Counted from the stretch's first letter, positions 54,201-63,758 are shown. The stretch is DNA of 64,000 bases from Tistrella mobilis (GCF_039634785.1 NZ_JBBIAB010000006.1:309577-373576), one strand, 5' to 3'. Program-made: numbers and translations. Notes: generated by a model from the letters alone, not told the origin.

Positions 54201-56264
54201 ATGACCGCTTCCACCCCGGACGGAACCGCTGCCCCGATCTCTGCGTCGCAGGACGGCGACGCGCTTGCCCGGCGGCTTGCCGCCCGGGGCGCACGGGTGG
54301 GGGCGGCCGGGCTTGACGCCCTGCTGGCCGGCATCGATGCCGCGGCATCGCCCGCCGGCGACCTGCGCTGGGTGGATCTGGTTCTGGGCCGCGGCCCGCA
54401 TGATCCGGACCTGGTCGCGGCGCTGGTCGCCCGCCGGGCCGAGGTTGCGGCCCGCCAGGAAGACGGGCTCTGGGACGAGGCGCCGGACACGGCCGGCCGG
54501 GTGGCGCGGCTGCGGCTGCGGCTGGCGGCGGCGGGGGTCGACGGCTTCATCGTGCCGCGCGCCGACGAGCATCAGGGCGAATACGTGCCGCGCGCGGCCG
54601 AGCGGCTGGCCTGGATCACCGGTTTCCACGGCTCGGCCGGGACCGCGGTCATCCTGAAGGACCGGGCCGCCATCTTCGTCGACGGCCGCTATACCATCCA
54701 GGCCGAGCAGGAGGTCGACGGCCGGGTGTTCGAGCGCTGCCATGTGGTGGAGCGCACGCCGATCGCCTGGATCGCCGAGACCGCCGGGCGCGGTGCGCGG
54801 ATCGGCTATGATCCGCGGCTGCACACCCCGGCCGAGATTTCGCGCTGGCAGCGCGTGCTGGCGCGTGCGGGCGTCGAGCTGGCGGCGCTGGAGGGCAACC
54901 CGCTGGATGCCATCTGGAACGGCCGTGCCGCCATGCCGCTCGCCCCCGTGGTGCCCCATGACGAGGCCTTTGCGGGCGAGAGCGTGGCCTCCAAGCGCAG
55001 GCGCATCGGCGAGGCGATCGCCGCCGCCGGCGCCGATGCCTATCTGATCACCATGCCCGAGGAACTGGCCTGGCTGCTCAATATCCGCGGCGCCGACGTG
55101 CCCTGCACGCCGCTGCCGCTGGGCTTCGGCCTGATCGCCAGCGACGGCGAGGCGCAGATCTTCATCGACCGCCGCAAGCTGACGCCCGAGGTGATCGACC
55201 ATCTGGCGGGCGAGGCGCGGGTTGCCGGCGTCGAGGCGCTGGGGGCGGCACTCGACGACTGTGCCGGTCGCCGGGTGCTGATCGACCCCACTACCGCCAA
55301 TGTCTGGGCCGATCACCGGCTGAAGCAGGCAGGGGCCACGGTGGTGGAGGGCAACTCGCCGGTCTCGCTGCCCAAGGCGCGCAAGAATGCGGTGGAGCTG
55401 GCGGGCACGCGGGCGGCGCATCTGCGCGATGCCGGCGCGCTGGTCACCTTCCTGGCCTGGATCGCGGCCGAGGCGCCCAAAGGCCATCTGACCGAGCTTG
55501 ACGCCGCGGCCGAACTCGGCCGGTTGCGCGCCGGGCTCGATCACTACCGGGGCATGAGTTTCGAGACCATCTCGGCCTCGGGGCCCCATGCCGCCATGGC
55601 CCATTACCGGGTGAATGAGCGCAGCAACCGGCGGCTGGAGCCGGGGCAGATCTATCTGGTCGACAGCGGCGGCCAGTATCTGGACGGCACCACCGACGTC
55701 ACCCGCACCGTGGCGGTGGGCGATCTGCCGGCAGAGGTGGCGGAGGCCTTCACCCGGGTGCTGAAGGGCCATATCGCGGTGGCGGTGGCGCGTTTCCCGG
55801 CCGGCACCACCGGTGCCCAGCTCGACGTGCTGGCCCGGCGCGATCTCTGGGCGGCGGGGCTGGATTTCGATCACGGCACCGGCCATGGCGTCGGCAGCTA
55901 TCTGTCGGTGCATGAAGGCCCGCAGCGGATTTCCAAACTGTCGACCCAGCCGCTGGAGCCGGGGATGATCCTGTCCGACGAGCCGGGCTATTACGAGCCC
56001 GGCCGCTACGGCATCCGGATCGAAAACCTGCTGGTGGTGCGGGACGAGGGCACCGGCTTCGCCGGCCGGCGCTTCCTGGGTTTCGAGACCCTGACGCTGG
56101 CCCCCATCGACCGCAGCCTGATCCGGGTGGACATGCTGACCGCCGATGAAATCGCCTGGGTCGATGCCTATCACGCGCGGGTGCTGGCCGAGGTCTCGCC
56201 CCTGGTCGACGACGGCGTCAGGGGCTGGCTTGCCCGGGTGACCCGGCCGCTCGCCGCCGGCTGA
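54201..56264 (+). CDS. Xaa-Pro aminopeptidase (M24B), long form
   Basis: 687-residue metalloaminopeptidase that removes N-terminal residues preceding proline. Long three-domain form: two creatinase-N-like domains (FIVPRADEHQGEYVPRAAER and later FGLIASDGEAQIFIDRRKL) and a pita-bread catalytic domain. Metal ligands are visible: DSGGQYLDGTTDVTRTV (two Asp), HGTGHGVGSYLSVHEGPQ (His), EPGMILSDEPGYYEPG (Glu) and YGIRIENLLVV (Glu). ATG 54201 has gagg at a good distance; ATG 54186 does not. Downstream of prmA by 32 bp. Confidence 0.92.
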   Translation: MTASTPDGTAAPISASQDGDALARRLAARGARVGAAGLDALLAGIDAAASPAGDLRWVDLVLGRGPHDPDLVAALVARRAEVAARQEDGLWDEAPDTAGRVARLRLRLAAAGVDGFIVPRADEHQGEYVPRAAERLAWITGFHGSAGTAVILKDRAAIFVDGRYTIQAEQEVDGRVFERCHVVERTPIAWIAETAGRGARIGYDPRLHTPAEISRWQRVLARAGVELAALEGNPLDAIWNGRAAMPLAPVVPHDEAFAGESVASKRRRIGEAIAAAGADAYLITMPEELAWLLNIRGADVPCTPLPLGFGLIASDGEAQIFIDRRKLTPEVIDHLAGEARVAGVEALGAALDDCAGRRVLIDPTTANVWADHRLKQAGATVVEGNSPVSLPKARKNAVELAGTRAAHLRDAGALVTFLAWIAAEAPKGHLTELDAAAELGRLRAGLDHYRGMSFETISASGPHAAMAHYRVNERSNRRLEPGQIYLVDSGGQYLDGTTDVTRTVAVGDLPAEVAEAFTRVLKGHIAVAVARFPAGTTGAQLDVLARRDLWAAGLDFDHGTGHGVGSYLSVHEGPQRISKLSTQPLEPGMILSDEPGYYEPGRYGIRIENLLVVRDEGTGFAGRRFLGFETLTLAPIDRSLIRVDMLTADEIAWVDAYHARVLAEVSPLVDDGVRGWLARVTRPLAAG

Positions 56265-56294
56265 TCCGGCGGCGGCAGGCAGGCTGATCCCGGA

Positions 56295-56498
56295 TCAGCG
56301 CTTTGGCGTCTTGTCCGGGTCGTCGAAGGACAGCCGCTTGCGGTCCAGCTCGCGCTCGGCACGGCTCCGCTCCGCATCGCGCAGATCGCGCTGAAGGCGG
56401 CTCTGCCCGAAACGGGCGCGGTTCTCGGCCGCCCGGGCTTCCTTGGCCGCGCGCTCGCGCTGCTTGCGCACGGCATTGAGGTTGATGACGTCACCCAT
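56295..56498 (-). CDS. DUF4169 small charged protein
   Basis: 67-residue protein beginning MGDVINLNAVRKQRERAAKE, followed by a highly charged helix (AENRARFGQSRLQRDLRDAE). This start and composition are those of DUF4169, a small alphaproteobacterial family of unknown function. ATG 56498 has a ggaggaga site; a 12-residue longer frame lacks one. Convergent with the aminopeptidase gene and divergent from the AsmA-like gene. Confidence 0.8.
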   Translation of the reverse strand: MGDVINLNAVRKQRERAAKEARAAENRARFGQSRLQRDLRDAERSRAERELDRKRLSFDDPDKTPKR

Positions 56499-56755
56499 GG
56501 CCGACGTCTCCTCCGGCAGGTCTGCCGCGGACATCGCCGGTCACGGGCAGAGTTGCCCATGGGCGCGGCCCCGGCTAGGGTCAATGACGCCGCAAGGGCG
56601 GCGCTGCCGGCAGGGGCCGGCGGGAAGAGAATCTAGGGCGCGGACCGCCATCCTGCGAGGGGCATTCTGAGGGGGATGTCCGGCAGGAATGCGGCCGCAG
56701 GCCCGACCGGACCGCCGGAAAGGCCGGCCGGAACGCCAGAGGGAACGGAGAGGCG

Positions 56756-58507
56756 ATGTCGTTCGCCCGTATCGCGATCACGACCGGTGTGATCGTCGTG
56801 GCCGGATTGGCCGCGGCGGGGGTTGCCGGTGCCGTCTGGCTGCCGGGCCGGGATCTGCGCGAGGTCTCGCCGGCCACGGCCCAGAGCGTCGTCGGCCGGC
56901 TGGCCGATGCCACCGGCGCCCGGGTATCGGTGGCCGGGCCGATCACGCTCCGGCTTTTCCCCATGCCGGAACTGGGCCTCGACGAGGTGCTGATCGGCGA
57001 CGATCCGCAAACCGCCTTTGCCACCGATCATCTCTCGATGGGGCTGGGCTTCGGCGATCTTCTGGGCGGCGGGCTCAGCCCCCGACGGGTGGTGCTCGAC
57101 GGGCCGCGCCTCGCCCTCGAAGAAGGGCCCGAAGCGGGGGCAAAACCGACGACGGCGGCGGCGTCCGCGGCCGCCTTTCTGATTGCGGGCGCGCCCGACC
57201 TCACCATTCGCAACGGCATTCTGGATCTCGGCCTCGGCGGCGGGCGGCGGGTGCTGCTCGACGGGGTGGAGGCGGAAAGCCAGGCGCTCACCGGGGGCGG
57301 GCGGGAACTCGCCGGGCGGATGTCGGCGGGCGGCGTGCCCATCCTGCTGGAGATGCGTCTGGGCGCGGCCGATCGCGAGGGCGTGCGCGCCGTCGCCGGC
57401 CGCGCCACGCTCACCGCCGGCGGCGCCGCGGTCACCTATGACGGCCGGATCCTGCCCGGCGGTTTCGATGGCAGCATCGATCTCAGGGCCGGGGATGCCG
57501 GCGTGCTGGCCGGGCTGGTTTCCGACGTGTCGGGTGCCACCACCCCGCCGCCGGTGCCCTTCGGCCTGCCGCTGCGTCTGACTGGCGCGCTCAAGGTCGA
57601 TCAGGCCGGCGCCCGGTTGACCCGCGCGGAAATGAGCCTGGGCGACAGCCGGGCCGAGGGAGAGCTTGCCTGGGCGCCCGACGGCATGGCCGGCGGCGTC
57701 ACCGCCCGTATCGATCTGGGCCGCTTCGATGCCGGCCCCTGGATCGAGGCCGCCTCGGCCCCCGGGGCCGCGGCGGCCCTGCTCGGCGCGCTGCCGGCCA
57801 GCCTGGACCTTTCGGCTGCCTCTGTCGCAACCGGGATGGCGGCCCTGCCGGCGCTCTCCGATCTCGCCGTCACGCTGAAGCGTGATCCGCGCACCGGCGG
57901 CGATGTGCTGATGCCGGCCTTCTCTGTCGAAAGCCCGGCCGGCGCCACCCGGCTGGATGCCGAGGGGCGCGTGGGCCAGCGGGCCGGCGGGCTCGGCTTC
58001 GACGGCATCATGACGCTCGAAGCCCGCTCGGTCTCGGGCCTGATCGCGGCCTTCAACGGCGGCGAGCAGCCGGGCGTGGCCCCGGGCCGGCTGGGCCGGC
58101 TCGCGCTCAGGGCCACGGCGGCACTGGCCCCCGGCGGGCTGGGCCTCACCGATCTTTCGGGCACCTTCGACGGCGCCGAGGTGTCGGGCGGGCTGTCGGT
58201 GGCCTGGGGCGGGCCCGATCAGGCCTGGCGCCTGGGCGGCCGGGTCGCCTTCGACCGGCTCAACCTCGATGCCTATCTGACCGGTCGCGACGCGGTGGCA
58301 GAGGCCGACCGTATCGCGCTCCGCGGCCTGCCGGCCCATGGCGGCGGCCGGCTGCGTCTGGAAGCGGGCGAGGCGGTGTGGCGCGGCGATGCCGTGCGCG
58401 ATGTCCGCGTCGACGTCACCTTCGACGACCGCATGGCCGAAGGCGTGGTCCGCCACGCCGACCGCGCCGCCGCCACCACACCCTTCCTGCCCCGCGGCGC
58501 CTCCTGA
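56756..58507 (+). CDS. AsmA-family protein
   Basis: 583-residue protein with a single N-terminal membrane segment (IAITTGVIVVAGLAAAGVAG, about 6-26) and a long periplasmic part. VVGRLADATGARVSVAGPIT, followed by LRLFPMPELGLDEVLIGDDP, is the standard AsmA entry, and the C-terminal half has repeated beta-strand modules (FDGIMTLEARSVSGLIAAFN; GRLRLEAGEAVWRG). AsmA-like proteins are thought to form bridge or scaffold structures in outer-membrane lipid transport. Followed by a terminator-like hairpin. Confidence 0.8.
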   Translation: MSFARIAITTGVIVVAGLAAAGVAGAVWLPGRDLREVSPATAQSVVGRLADATGARVSVAGPITLRLFPMPELGLDEVLIGDDPQTAFATDHLSMGLGFGDLLGGGLSPRRVVLDGPRLALEEGPEAGAKPTTAAASAAAFLIAGAPDLTIRNGILDLGLGGGRRVLLDGVEAESQALTGGGRELAGRMSAGGVPILLEMRLGAADREGVRAVAGRATLTAGGAAVTYDGRILPGGFDGSIDLRAGDAGVLAGLVSDVSGATTPPPVPFGLPLRLTGALKVDQAGARLTRAEMSLGDSRAEGELAWAPDGMAGGVTARIDLGRFDAGPWIEAASAPGAAAALLGALPASLDLSAASVATGMAALPALSDLAVTLKRDPRTGGDVLMPAFSVESPAGATRLDAEGRVGQRAGGLGFDGIMTLEARSVSGLIAAFNGGEQPGVAPGRLGRLALRATAALAPGGLGLTDLSGTFDGAEVSGGLSVAWGGPDQAWRLGGRVAFDRLNLDAYLTGRDAVAEADRIALRGLPAHGGGRLRLEAGEAVWRGDAVRDVRVDVTFDDRMAEGVVRHADRAAATTPFLPRGAS

Positions 58508-58520
58508 GCCCCGACAGACA

Positions 58521-58556
58521 AAACGGCCGCAGCCGGTTTCCCGACTGCCGCCGTTT
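58521..58556 (+). terminator. Terminator-like hairpin after the AsmA-like gene
   Basis: AAACGGCCGCAG (58521-58532) pairs with CTGCCGCCGTTT (58545-58556), 11 of 12 positions. The A/T ends act as the usual U-tract on the right side. It lies 13 bp after the stop. Confidence 0.6.
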
Positions 58557-58581
58557 CGTGCGTCGTCCGTCTTCATACCCC

Positions 58582-58718
58582 GGTGCCGCTCAGCGGCACC
58601 CAGCCGCCATTGAGGCGGCGGCCAAGGCCGCGGTAGCGGCCGCCCGGCGAGGGTCAAACCGACTCCCGCCATTGAGGCGGCGGCCAAGGCCGCGGTAGCG
58701 GCCGCTTGGGCCGAGGGG
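58582..58718 (+). repeat. Second array of the dispersed hairpin repeat
   Basis: A hairpin GGTGCCGCT-c-AGCGGCACC (58582-58600) is followed by two copies of the element seen at 25.2-25.5 kb: GCCGCC-attga-GGCGGC then GGCCGC-ggta-GCGGCC (copy A 58603-58652, copy B 58666-58718). Lower stem arms ccaag / cttgg also pair in copy B. The array lies between convergent genes, as REP/BIME elements usually do. Confidence 0.8.
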
Positions 58719-58730
58719 CTGAAAAAGACC

Positions 58731-58922
58731 TCAGATATCGCGCCACGCGACCGGGCGGCCGCCGGCGTCGTTCACCAGCTTGCCACCCTCGTCCTGGGCG
58801 GCGATGTAGCGGCCATGGCCGACATTCGAGCCGACATACAGGACCGGCTTCACCTTCTTGCCGTCGAAGGTCTTCTCAACCGCAGCAGCGCCGCGGTTCT
58901 TCGGGTTGTTCTTGCTGCCCAT
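58731..58922 (-). CDS. Small conserved protein of unknown function
   Basis: 63-residue protein beginning MGSKNNPKNRGAAAVEKTFD and containing KPVLYVGSNVGHGRYIAAQD and GRPVAWRDI. The regular composition, the methionine start with a ttgaggaaatggt-type ribosome site and my memory of near-identical small proteins in other Rhodospirillales support it as a real gene. No function is known to me. Confidence 0.75.
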   Translation of the reverse strand: MGSKNNPKNRGAAAVEKTFDGKKVKPVLYVGSNVGHGRYIAAQDEGGKLVNDAGGRPVAWRDI

Positions 58923-59448
58923 GGCACCATTTCCTCAAGGTACGGGCGCCCGCCTTGCGGCGTTCGCCACGCGGGCCGTGCCCGCTCTGACCGTATGCCC
59001 GGGACACGGCCACGCCCGCGGCGACCCCTTCCCGGCGGGGAAGAGGGCGGCAGGCGAGAACGGACCGGAACCGGTCGGGATACGGGCTCCCGCCGCCTGC
59101 TGACGGCGCGGCCCTGCTGTAACCCGCGATTTGTGCGTCAAACCGGGCCGAAGGTCAAGTGTCGAGCCCGGCATTGTCTGCATGGGTCGCGCCGTTGATC
59201 TTCAGCCTTGCGATGGCTCCGGCCGGCGCCGGCCGTCAGCGCTGGACAGGGGCATGGCCAGAGTGTCCAATGGTGGCATTGCCGCAACGCGGTGCGAGAC
59301 GAAAATGTCGCAGTCGCCAGCCAAACCGCCGGCCCCCTTGCCGCGGGCCACGGATGGTGCGACGAATGGCGGCCCGGGGAGCCGGGGCGCATCCAGAAAA
59401 GCCGGAGGGTCGGACCGTGGTCCGGGCCGGCAGGGGCCGATCGACGGG
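58923..59448. other. 526-bp region before the TPR lipoprotein gene
   Basis: No gene is supported here. The TPR gene's frame stays open to 59131, but the translated extension is Arg/Gly/Ser-rich, lacks a ribosome site and would place the lipoprotein signal more than 100 residues inside, so it is rejected. The region must hold promoters for the leftward small gene and the rightward TPR gene; none stands out. Confidence 0.45.
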
Positions 59449-61200
59449 ATGGACCTTCGCATGACACGGGCAGGCAGCAGACGGGCGGGAGCGGTGGTTT
59501 TCGCGGCCATGGCGACGCTGTTGCTGGCGGCCTGCGCCAGCCCGGGCACCGGGCCGGCCCCGGATGTCCAGGTCGGCCGTACCTTCACCGGCAACTATCT
59601 GGCCGGGCGCTATGCCCAGACCCGTGACGATTTCACCGCCGCGGCCGCCTTCTATCGTGCAGCGCTCGATCAGGCGCCGCAGGACCCGGAGTTGCTGCGC
59701 CGCGCCATGCTGCTGACGGCGGGCGAGGGCAACATCCCCCAGGCGCTGGATTATGCAAAGCGCGTGCGCGCGCTGGAGCCGGCCGCCCCGTTCGCCGATC
59801 TGCTGCTGATCCTGGACCGCATCCAGGCGGGAGAGCTGATCGAGGCCGAGCGCATGGCCGACCGCATGGATCGCGGCGGCGTCAACGCGCTGCTCGCCCC
59901 CGTGGTCGATGCCTGGGTGCGTTTCGGCCGCGGCCGTTCGGGAGAGGCGGTCACCGCACTCGACCGGCTGGCCGGCACGCCGGCTTTCGCCACCTACCGC
60001 TATTACTATGCAGCACTGATCCACGATCTGGCCGGCCAGGATGCAGGCGCGCGGGCCAATTACGAGGTGGCGCTGTCGAGCGGCGGGCCGACGCCCGTGC
60101 GGCTGATCCAGTCCTACGCCTCGTATCTCGTCCGCACCGGCAACCGCGACCAGGCGGCCGATCTCTATCGCCAGCTTCTGCGCGATGCGCCCGAGAGCAC
60201 GACGCTGCGCCAGGCGCTGGCGCGGATCGAGGCGGGCGAGGAACTGCCGCGGCTGGTGCCCGACTACAAGGCCGGCATCGCCGAGGCGCTTTACGGCGTG
60301 GCCGGTCTGCTGCTGCGCGATCAGGTGCTGGGGGCCGCCCTGTTCTACGGCCGGCTCGCCTTGTTCATGCGCCCCGATTTCGCCGATGCCCGCTATCTGG
60401 TGGGCGAGGTTTACGAGCGGGCCGGCGATCACCGCTCGGCGCTCGATGCCTTCCGCAAGATCGACGATGGCGGTGCCGTGGCCGAGGCGGCGGCGATCCG
60501 CATCGCCGACAATCTCGCAGCCTCGGGCGATATCGACGGGGCCGAGGCGCTGCTGGAAGAGCGGGTGGCCGCCGGCCAGAAGGATGCGGCGATCAGCCTG
60601 GCCGAACTCTATCGCCGGCAGGAACGCTGGGACGATGCCGCCCGCGCCTATAGCAGCGCGCTCGCCGCCCTGGTCGATCCCGGCCCCGAACACTGGGATC
60701 TGTTCTATGCCCGCGGCGTCGCCTATGAGCGCGCCGGCCGCTGGCCCGAGGCCGAGTCCGATTTCCTGAAAGCGCTGCAGCTGTCGCCCGATCAGCCGCT
60801 GGTGCTGAATTATCTGGGCTATTCCTGGGTCGAGAAGGGCATGCACCTGGACCGGGCCCGGGCGATGCTGGAAAAGGCGGTGACGCTGCGCCCGCGCGAC
60901 GGTTTCATCGTCGACAGCCTGGGCTGGGCGCTGTTCCAGATGGGCGATTACGCAGGCGCCGTCGCCCGGCTGGAGCAGGCGGTCCTGCTGCAGCCCAACG
61001 ACCCCACGATCAACGATCATCTGGGCGATGCCTATTGGCGGGTCGGGCGCGAGCGCGAGGCCCGCTTCCAGTGGAGCCATGCCCTGGTCTTCGACCCCGA
61101 GCCGAAACAGGCCGAGATCATCCGCGACAAGCTGGCTCGTGGCCTGCCGCCGGCGCCCGCGGGCAGCGTGATCCCCGTCGCGGCTCCCGCCCCCAAGTGA
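59449..61200 (+). CDS. TPR-repeat lipoprotein
   Basis: 583-residue exported protein. Met-Asp-Leu-Arg-Met start, then AVVFAAMATLLLAAC with a lipobox ending at Cys (about 30). At least ten TPR units follow, for example ARYAQTRDDFTAAAAFYRAA, VYERAGDHRSALDAFRKIDD, AVARLEQAVLLQPNDPTIND and LGDAYWRVGREREARFQWSH. The architecture resembles the tetratricopeptide proteins encoded before ispE in many alphaproteobacteria; precise role unknown, probably envelope-associated. The stop overlaps the ispE GTG (GTGA). Start could also be ATG 59461. Confidence 0.85.
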   Translation: MDLRMTRAGSRRAGAVVFAAMATLLLAACASPGTGPAPDVQVGRTFTGNYLAGRYAQTRDDFTAAAAFYRAALDQAPQDPELLRRAMLLTAGEGNIPQALDYAKRVRALEPAAPFADLLLILDRIQAGELIEAERMADRMDRGGVNALLAPVVDAWVRFGRGRSGEAVTALDRLAGTPAFATYRYYYAALIHDLAGQDAGARANYEVALSSGGPTPVRLIQSYASYLVRTGNRDQAADLYRQLLRDAPESTTLRQALARIEAGEELPRLVPDYKAGIAEALYGVAGLLLRDQVLGAALFYGRLALFMRPDFADARYLVGEVYERAGDHRSALDAFRKIDDGGAVAEAAAIRIADNLAASGDIDGAEALLEERVAAGQKDAAISLAELYRRQERWDDAARAYSSALAALVDPGPEHWDLFYARGVAYERAGRWPEAESDFLKALQLSPDQPLVLNYLGYSWVEKGMHLDRARAMLEKAVTLRPRDGFIVDSLGWALFQMGDYAGAVARLEQAVLLQPNDPTINDHLGDAYWRVGREREARFQWSHALVFDPEPKQAEIIRDKLARGLPPAPAGSVIPVAAPAPK

Positions 61201-62153
61201 CCGCCCCTCCGCAACTGATGCTCTCTACCCTGGCGCCTGCCAAGATCAACCTGCACCTGCACGTCACCGGCCGCCGGGATGACGGCTATCACCTGCTCGA
61301 CAGCCTGGTGGTTTTCGCCGGGGCGGGAGACAGGGTGGCGGTCGATCCGCGTCCGGCGCCTGCGGGAACGCCCACCGGTTTCGACCTCGAAGGCCCCTTC
61401 GCCGCGGCACTCGGTGACACGGCGCCGGCCGACAATCTCGCCATGCGCGCCGCCACGGGGCTCGCCGCCCGGCTCGGCCGGCCGCTGCCGGCCCGGATCC
61501 GGCTCGACAAGCATCTGCCGGTCGCAAGCGGCATCGGCGGCGGCTCCAGCGATGCCGCAGCCGTGCTGCGCCTGCTGGGCCATGCCTGGGGCGCCGGGGC
61601 GGACGACCTTCAGGCCGTGGCCGAAGGCCTGGGAGCCGACGTACCGATGTGTGTCACCGCCACACCCTGCCGCGTGACCGGGGTGGGCGAGGTGGTCGCA
61701 CCGCTTGACGTGCCGGCCGCGGCCGCCTTCGCAGGCCTGCACATCCTGCTGGTCAACCCGTTGGTGCCGCTGTCGACGCCGGCGGTGTTCCGCGCCCGCG
61801 CCGCCGCCGGCGCCGGCTTCACGCCCGCGGCCCGGCTGCCGGCCCCGGACACCGCCGATATCGGCGCATGGCTGGCGGCGCTCGGGGCGGCCGGCAACGA
61901 CCTCTCGGGCGCCGCCCGCGGCCTGGTTCCCGAAATTCCCGAGGCAGAGGCGGCACTTGGCCGGCTGGCGGGGGCATGTTTCACGCGCATGTCCGGATCG
62001 GGCGCCACCTGCTTTGCGCTCTTCACCGAAGCCGCTGCCGCGGAAGCCGCCCGGAGCCTGATCTCGACAGCCCGCCCCGGCTGGTGGACGGCCACCGGCC
62101 CGCTGCTCGCCGGCCCGCCCGAAATCCGTGAAACCCCCGCCCGATCCGGTTGA
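61197..62153 (+). CDS. ispE: IspE, CDP-methylerythritol kinase
   Basis: 318-residue GHMP kinase of the MEP isoprenoid pathway, phosphorylating 4-diphosphocytidyl-2-C-methyl-D-erythritol. APAKINLHLHVTGRRDDGYH (with the catalytic Lys and Asp), LPVASGIGGGSSDAAAVLRL (GHMP ATP loop, near residue 112), GADVPMC and the C-terminal MSGSGATCFALF are diagnostic. GTG 61197 overlaps the previous stop; ATG 61218 is an alternative. tRNA-Gln follows. Confidence 0.94.
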   Translation: MTAPPQLMLSTLAPAKINLHLHVTGRRDDGYHLLDSLVVFAGAGDRVAVDPRPAPAGTPTGFDLEGPFAAALGDTAPADNLAMRAATGLAARLGRPLPARIRLDKHLPVASGIGGGSSDAAAVLRLLGHAWGAGADDLQAVAEGLGADVPMCVTATPCRVTGVGEVVAPLDVPAAAAFAGLHILLVNPLVPLSTPAVFRARAAAGAGFTPAARLPAPDTADIGAWLAALGAAGNDLSGAARGLVPEIPEAEAALGRLAGACFTRMSGSGATCFALFTEAAAAEAARSLISTARPGWWTATGPLLAGPPEIRETPARSG

Positions 62154-62191
62154 AAGCCGTCCGGGTCCGTACTATGTTGCAGCCCGCGCGA

Positions 62192-62265
62192 TGGGGCGTG
62201 GCCAAGCGGTAAGGCAACGGGTTTTGGTCCCGTGATCCCAGGTTCGAATCCTGGCGCCCCAGCCA
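62192..62265 (+). tRNA. tRNA-Gln (anticodon TTG)
   Basis: Full cloverleaf: acceptor arms TGGGGCG and CGCCCCA, D arm around gccaagcggtaaggc, anticodon stem ACGGG-TTTTGGT-CCCGT with anticodon TTG, T arm CCAGGTTCGAATCCTGG, discriminator G and an encoded CCA (62263-62265). Confidence 0.95.
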
Positions 62266-62735
62266 GCGTCTCTATGCCGGCAGAACTGAGCTTTCTGCAT
62301 ATGATTGCGTTCTGCGTCGCCGCATTACAGGCCCGTCACATGATCCGGGTCGGAGACGACATTCGGACGTTCCGCAGGATTTTACTGATCAGAACGGCAG
62401 CCGGTACGCGGCGCGTGCACGGCCTTGCCCCGCTGCGCACACATACCGACGGCAGATTGCCATACCGGTAAACCGAGCGCATCGGAGCGGTTAAACATCT
62501 TGGGCAAGAAGGCACAGAGGCCTTTACACCTGCTGGTAACATCGTTGGTTTAATATTTACTTTCGGTATTTTAACTGTCGGATAATTCGCGCATCTGGAT
62601 AAAAACAGATGGATCTACCGCTCCGACATGCGTAGTCTTTCATCTGCGCGCAAATGACCATAAAAAAACTACCGAAAATTGAACGGCATTCTCAACGGTA
62701 GTGCAATTTCGCCATTGATCCAAAGAGAGGTCAGC
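62266..62735. other. AT-rich non-coding region after tRNA-Gln
   Basis: About 470 bp in which GC falls from ~70% to well under 50% towards 62550-62650. It holds no convincing gene; one 79-codon frame lacks a ribosome site. The abrupt change next to a tRNA 3' end marks a likely boundary of transferred DNA. Confidence 0.5.
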
Positions 62736-63758
62736 ATGCTCAACGGTGATGACTTGCTTGCATGGGGAACAGCCCGTTTGGGTGTGAAACTGTCGGCGCT
62801 GGTGGCAAGTTGTACGCTTTGGGCCCATCCGAGAGTATTCCAGGAGCGCAGGAAGCTTGATCCGAACGGTGCTTGGTTTCCGAATACGCGCCGCGCCAGA
62901 AAGGATGAGGAACGAGGGAATGTCGTAAACGGCATCATTCTCGATGACAATTCGAAGGCCAATGCCGCCATCAAGAATGCGGTGTTCGGATCGGGCGTGA
63001 TAGCTGAGCGCTATAGCGCCTGCCATATCTGGCCGAAATCCTGTTACGACCACCGCTATCACACCTGTATTGCCAATCTGGTGCTTCTTCCGGCGGCTCT
63101 TGCAAGCCTCACGGACCATGATCCGGAGGTTATCGCCTGTTTGAAGTACCGCTCTTTTGAGCTCTATGGCTGGCATCCGGCTGAGATGCCGCCACCCGAG
63201 AGGCCTGCCGGGTATCCGGATGGCTGGCTCGACCCGTCTTTTGTTTCCTCAAAAATGTGCAAAGATGTTCCGGGCCCTCAAAAGCCGGCCGCTAAGATGT
63301 CGTATGAACATGGAAAACAAAATATCGATGATAATTTCATTGTCAATGCCCTGAGATCAATTATAGAGAATTTTGATGATCATTACGAGAAGGTTAGCCG
63401 ACGGAAATTTCGCGAAATTGACGGAGACCATAGAATAGTTGCTCTCGGTTCAAGCGAAAATGGCACAGGTTTTTATGTTTTTGATGTTTATGACGATCAA
63501 ATAAATTTCTGCAAATATGCTCCAAGTGTGCTTATGTTATTTTTCTATAAAAGTAAATATCTATATTTCATGCGAAATCCATTTGATTGCATGCCGTTGA
63601 AAAATTTAAGATCTAATGAAAATCCCAAAAATGGTAAAATATATCGCCGCCTTATGTTTGGAGAGACGCCGAGCGGCTCTTTTAGCACAGGGGACGCTTC
63701 TCTGGATGCAATGTTTTGTCGCGGAACGAAGGGCACGCCCTACTCCTTTGGAGTATGA
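62736..63758 (+). CDS. Probable HNH-type nuclease, horizontally acquired
   Basis: 340-residue protein in DNA far less GC-rich than the rest, with many A/T-ending codons in its second half. Residues ~93-150 contain CHIWPKSCYDHRYHTCIANL, then VLLPAALASLTDHDPEVI and YRSFELYGWHP; the CHI...H...IANLVLLP arrangement resembles a divergent HNH (beta-beta-alpha metal) nuclease with His97 and Asn114 as candidate active residues. The C-terminal third (FVSSKMCKDVPGPQ onward) is unrecognised. ATG 62736 follows agagaggtcagc; an ATG 57 bases earlier has no site. It lies beside tRNA-Gln and an IS element. Function as defence or restriction nuclease is inference. Confidence 0.5.
   Translation: MLNGDDLLAWGTARLGVKLSALVASCTLWAHPRVFQERRKLDPNGAWFPNTRRARKDEERGNVVNGIILDDNSKANAAIKNAVFGSGVIAERYSACHIWPKSCYDHRYHTCIANLVLLPAALASLTDHDPEVIACLKYRSFELYGWHPAEMPPPERPAGYPDGWLDPSFVSSKMCKDVPGPQKPAAKMSYEHGKQNIDDNFIVNALRSIIENFDDHYEKVSRRKFREIDGDHRIVALGSSENGTGFYVFDVYDDQINFCKYAPSVLMLFFYKSKYLYFMRNPFDCMPLKNLRSNENPKNGKIYRRLMFGETPSGSFSTGDASLDAMFCRGTKGTPYSFGV

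Noticed and set aside
59131..59448. 106-residue extension of the TPR lipoprotein
   Set aside because: Would bury the lipoprotein signal; composition is unlike protein and no ribosome site precedes it.
62232..62471. 79-codon frame starting inside tRNA-Gln
   Set aside because: Begins within the tRNA and has no ribosome site.
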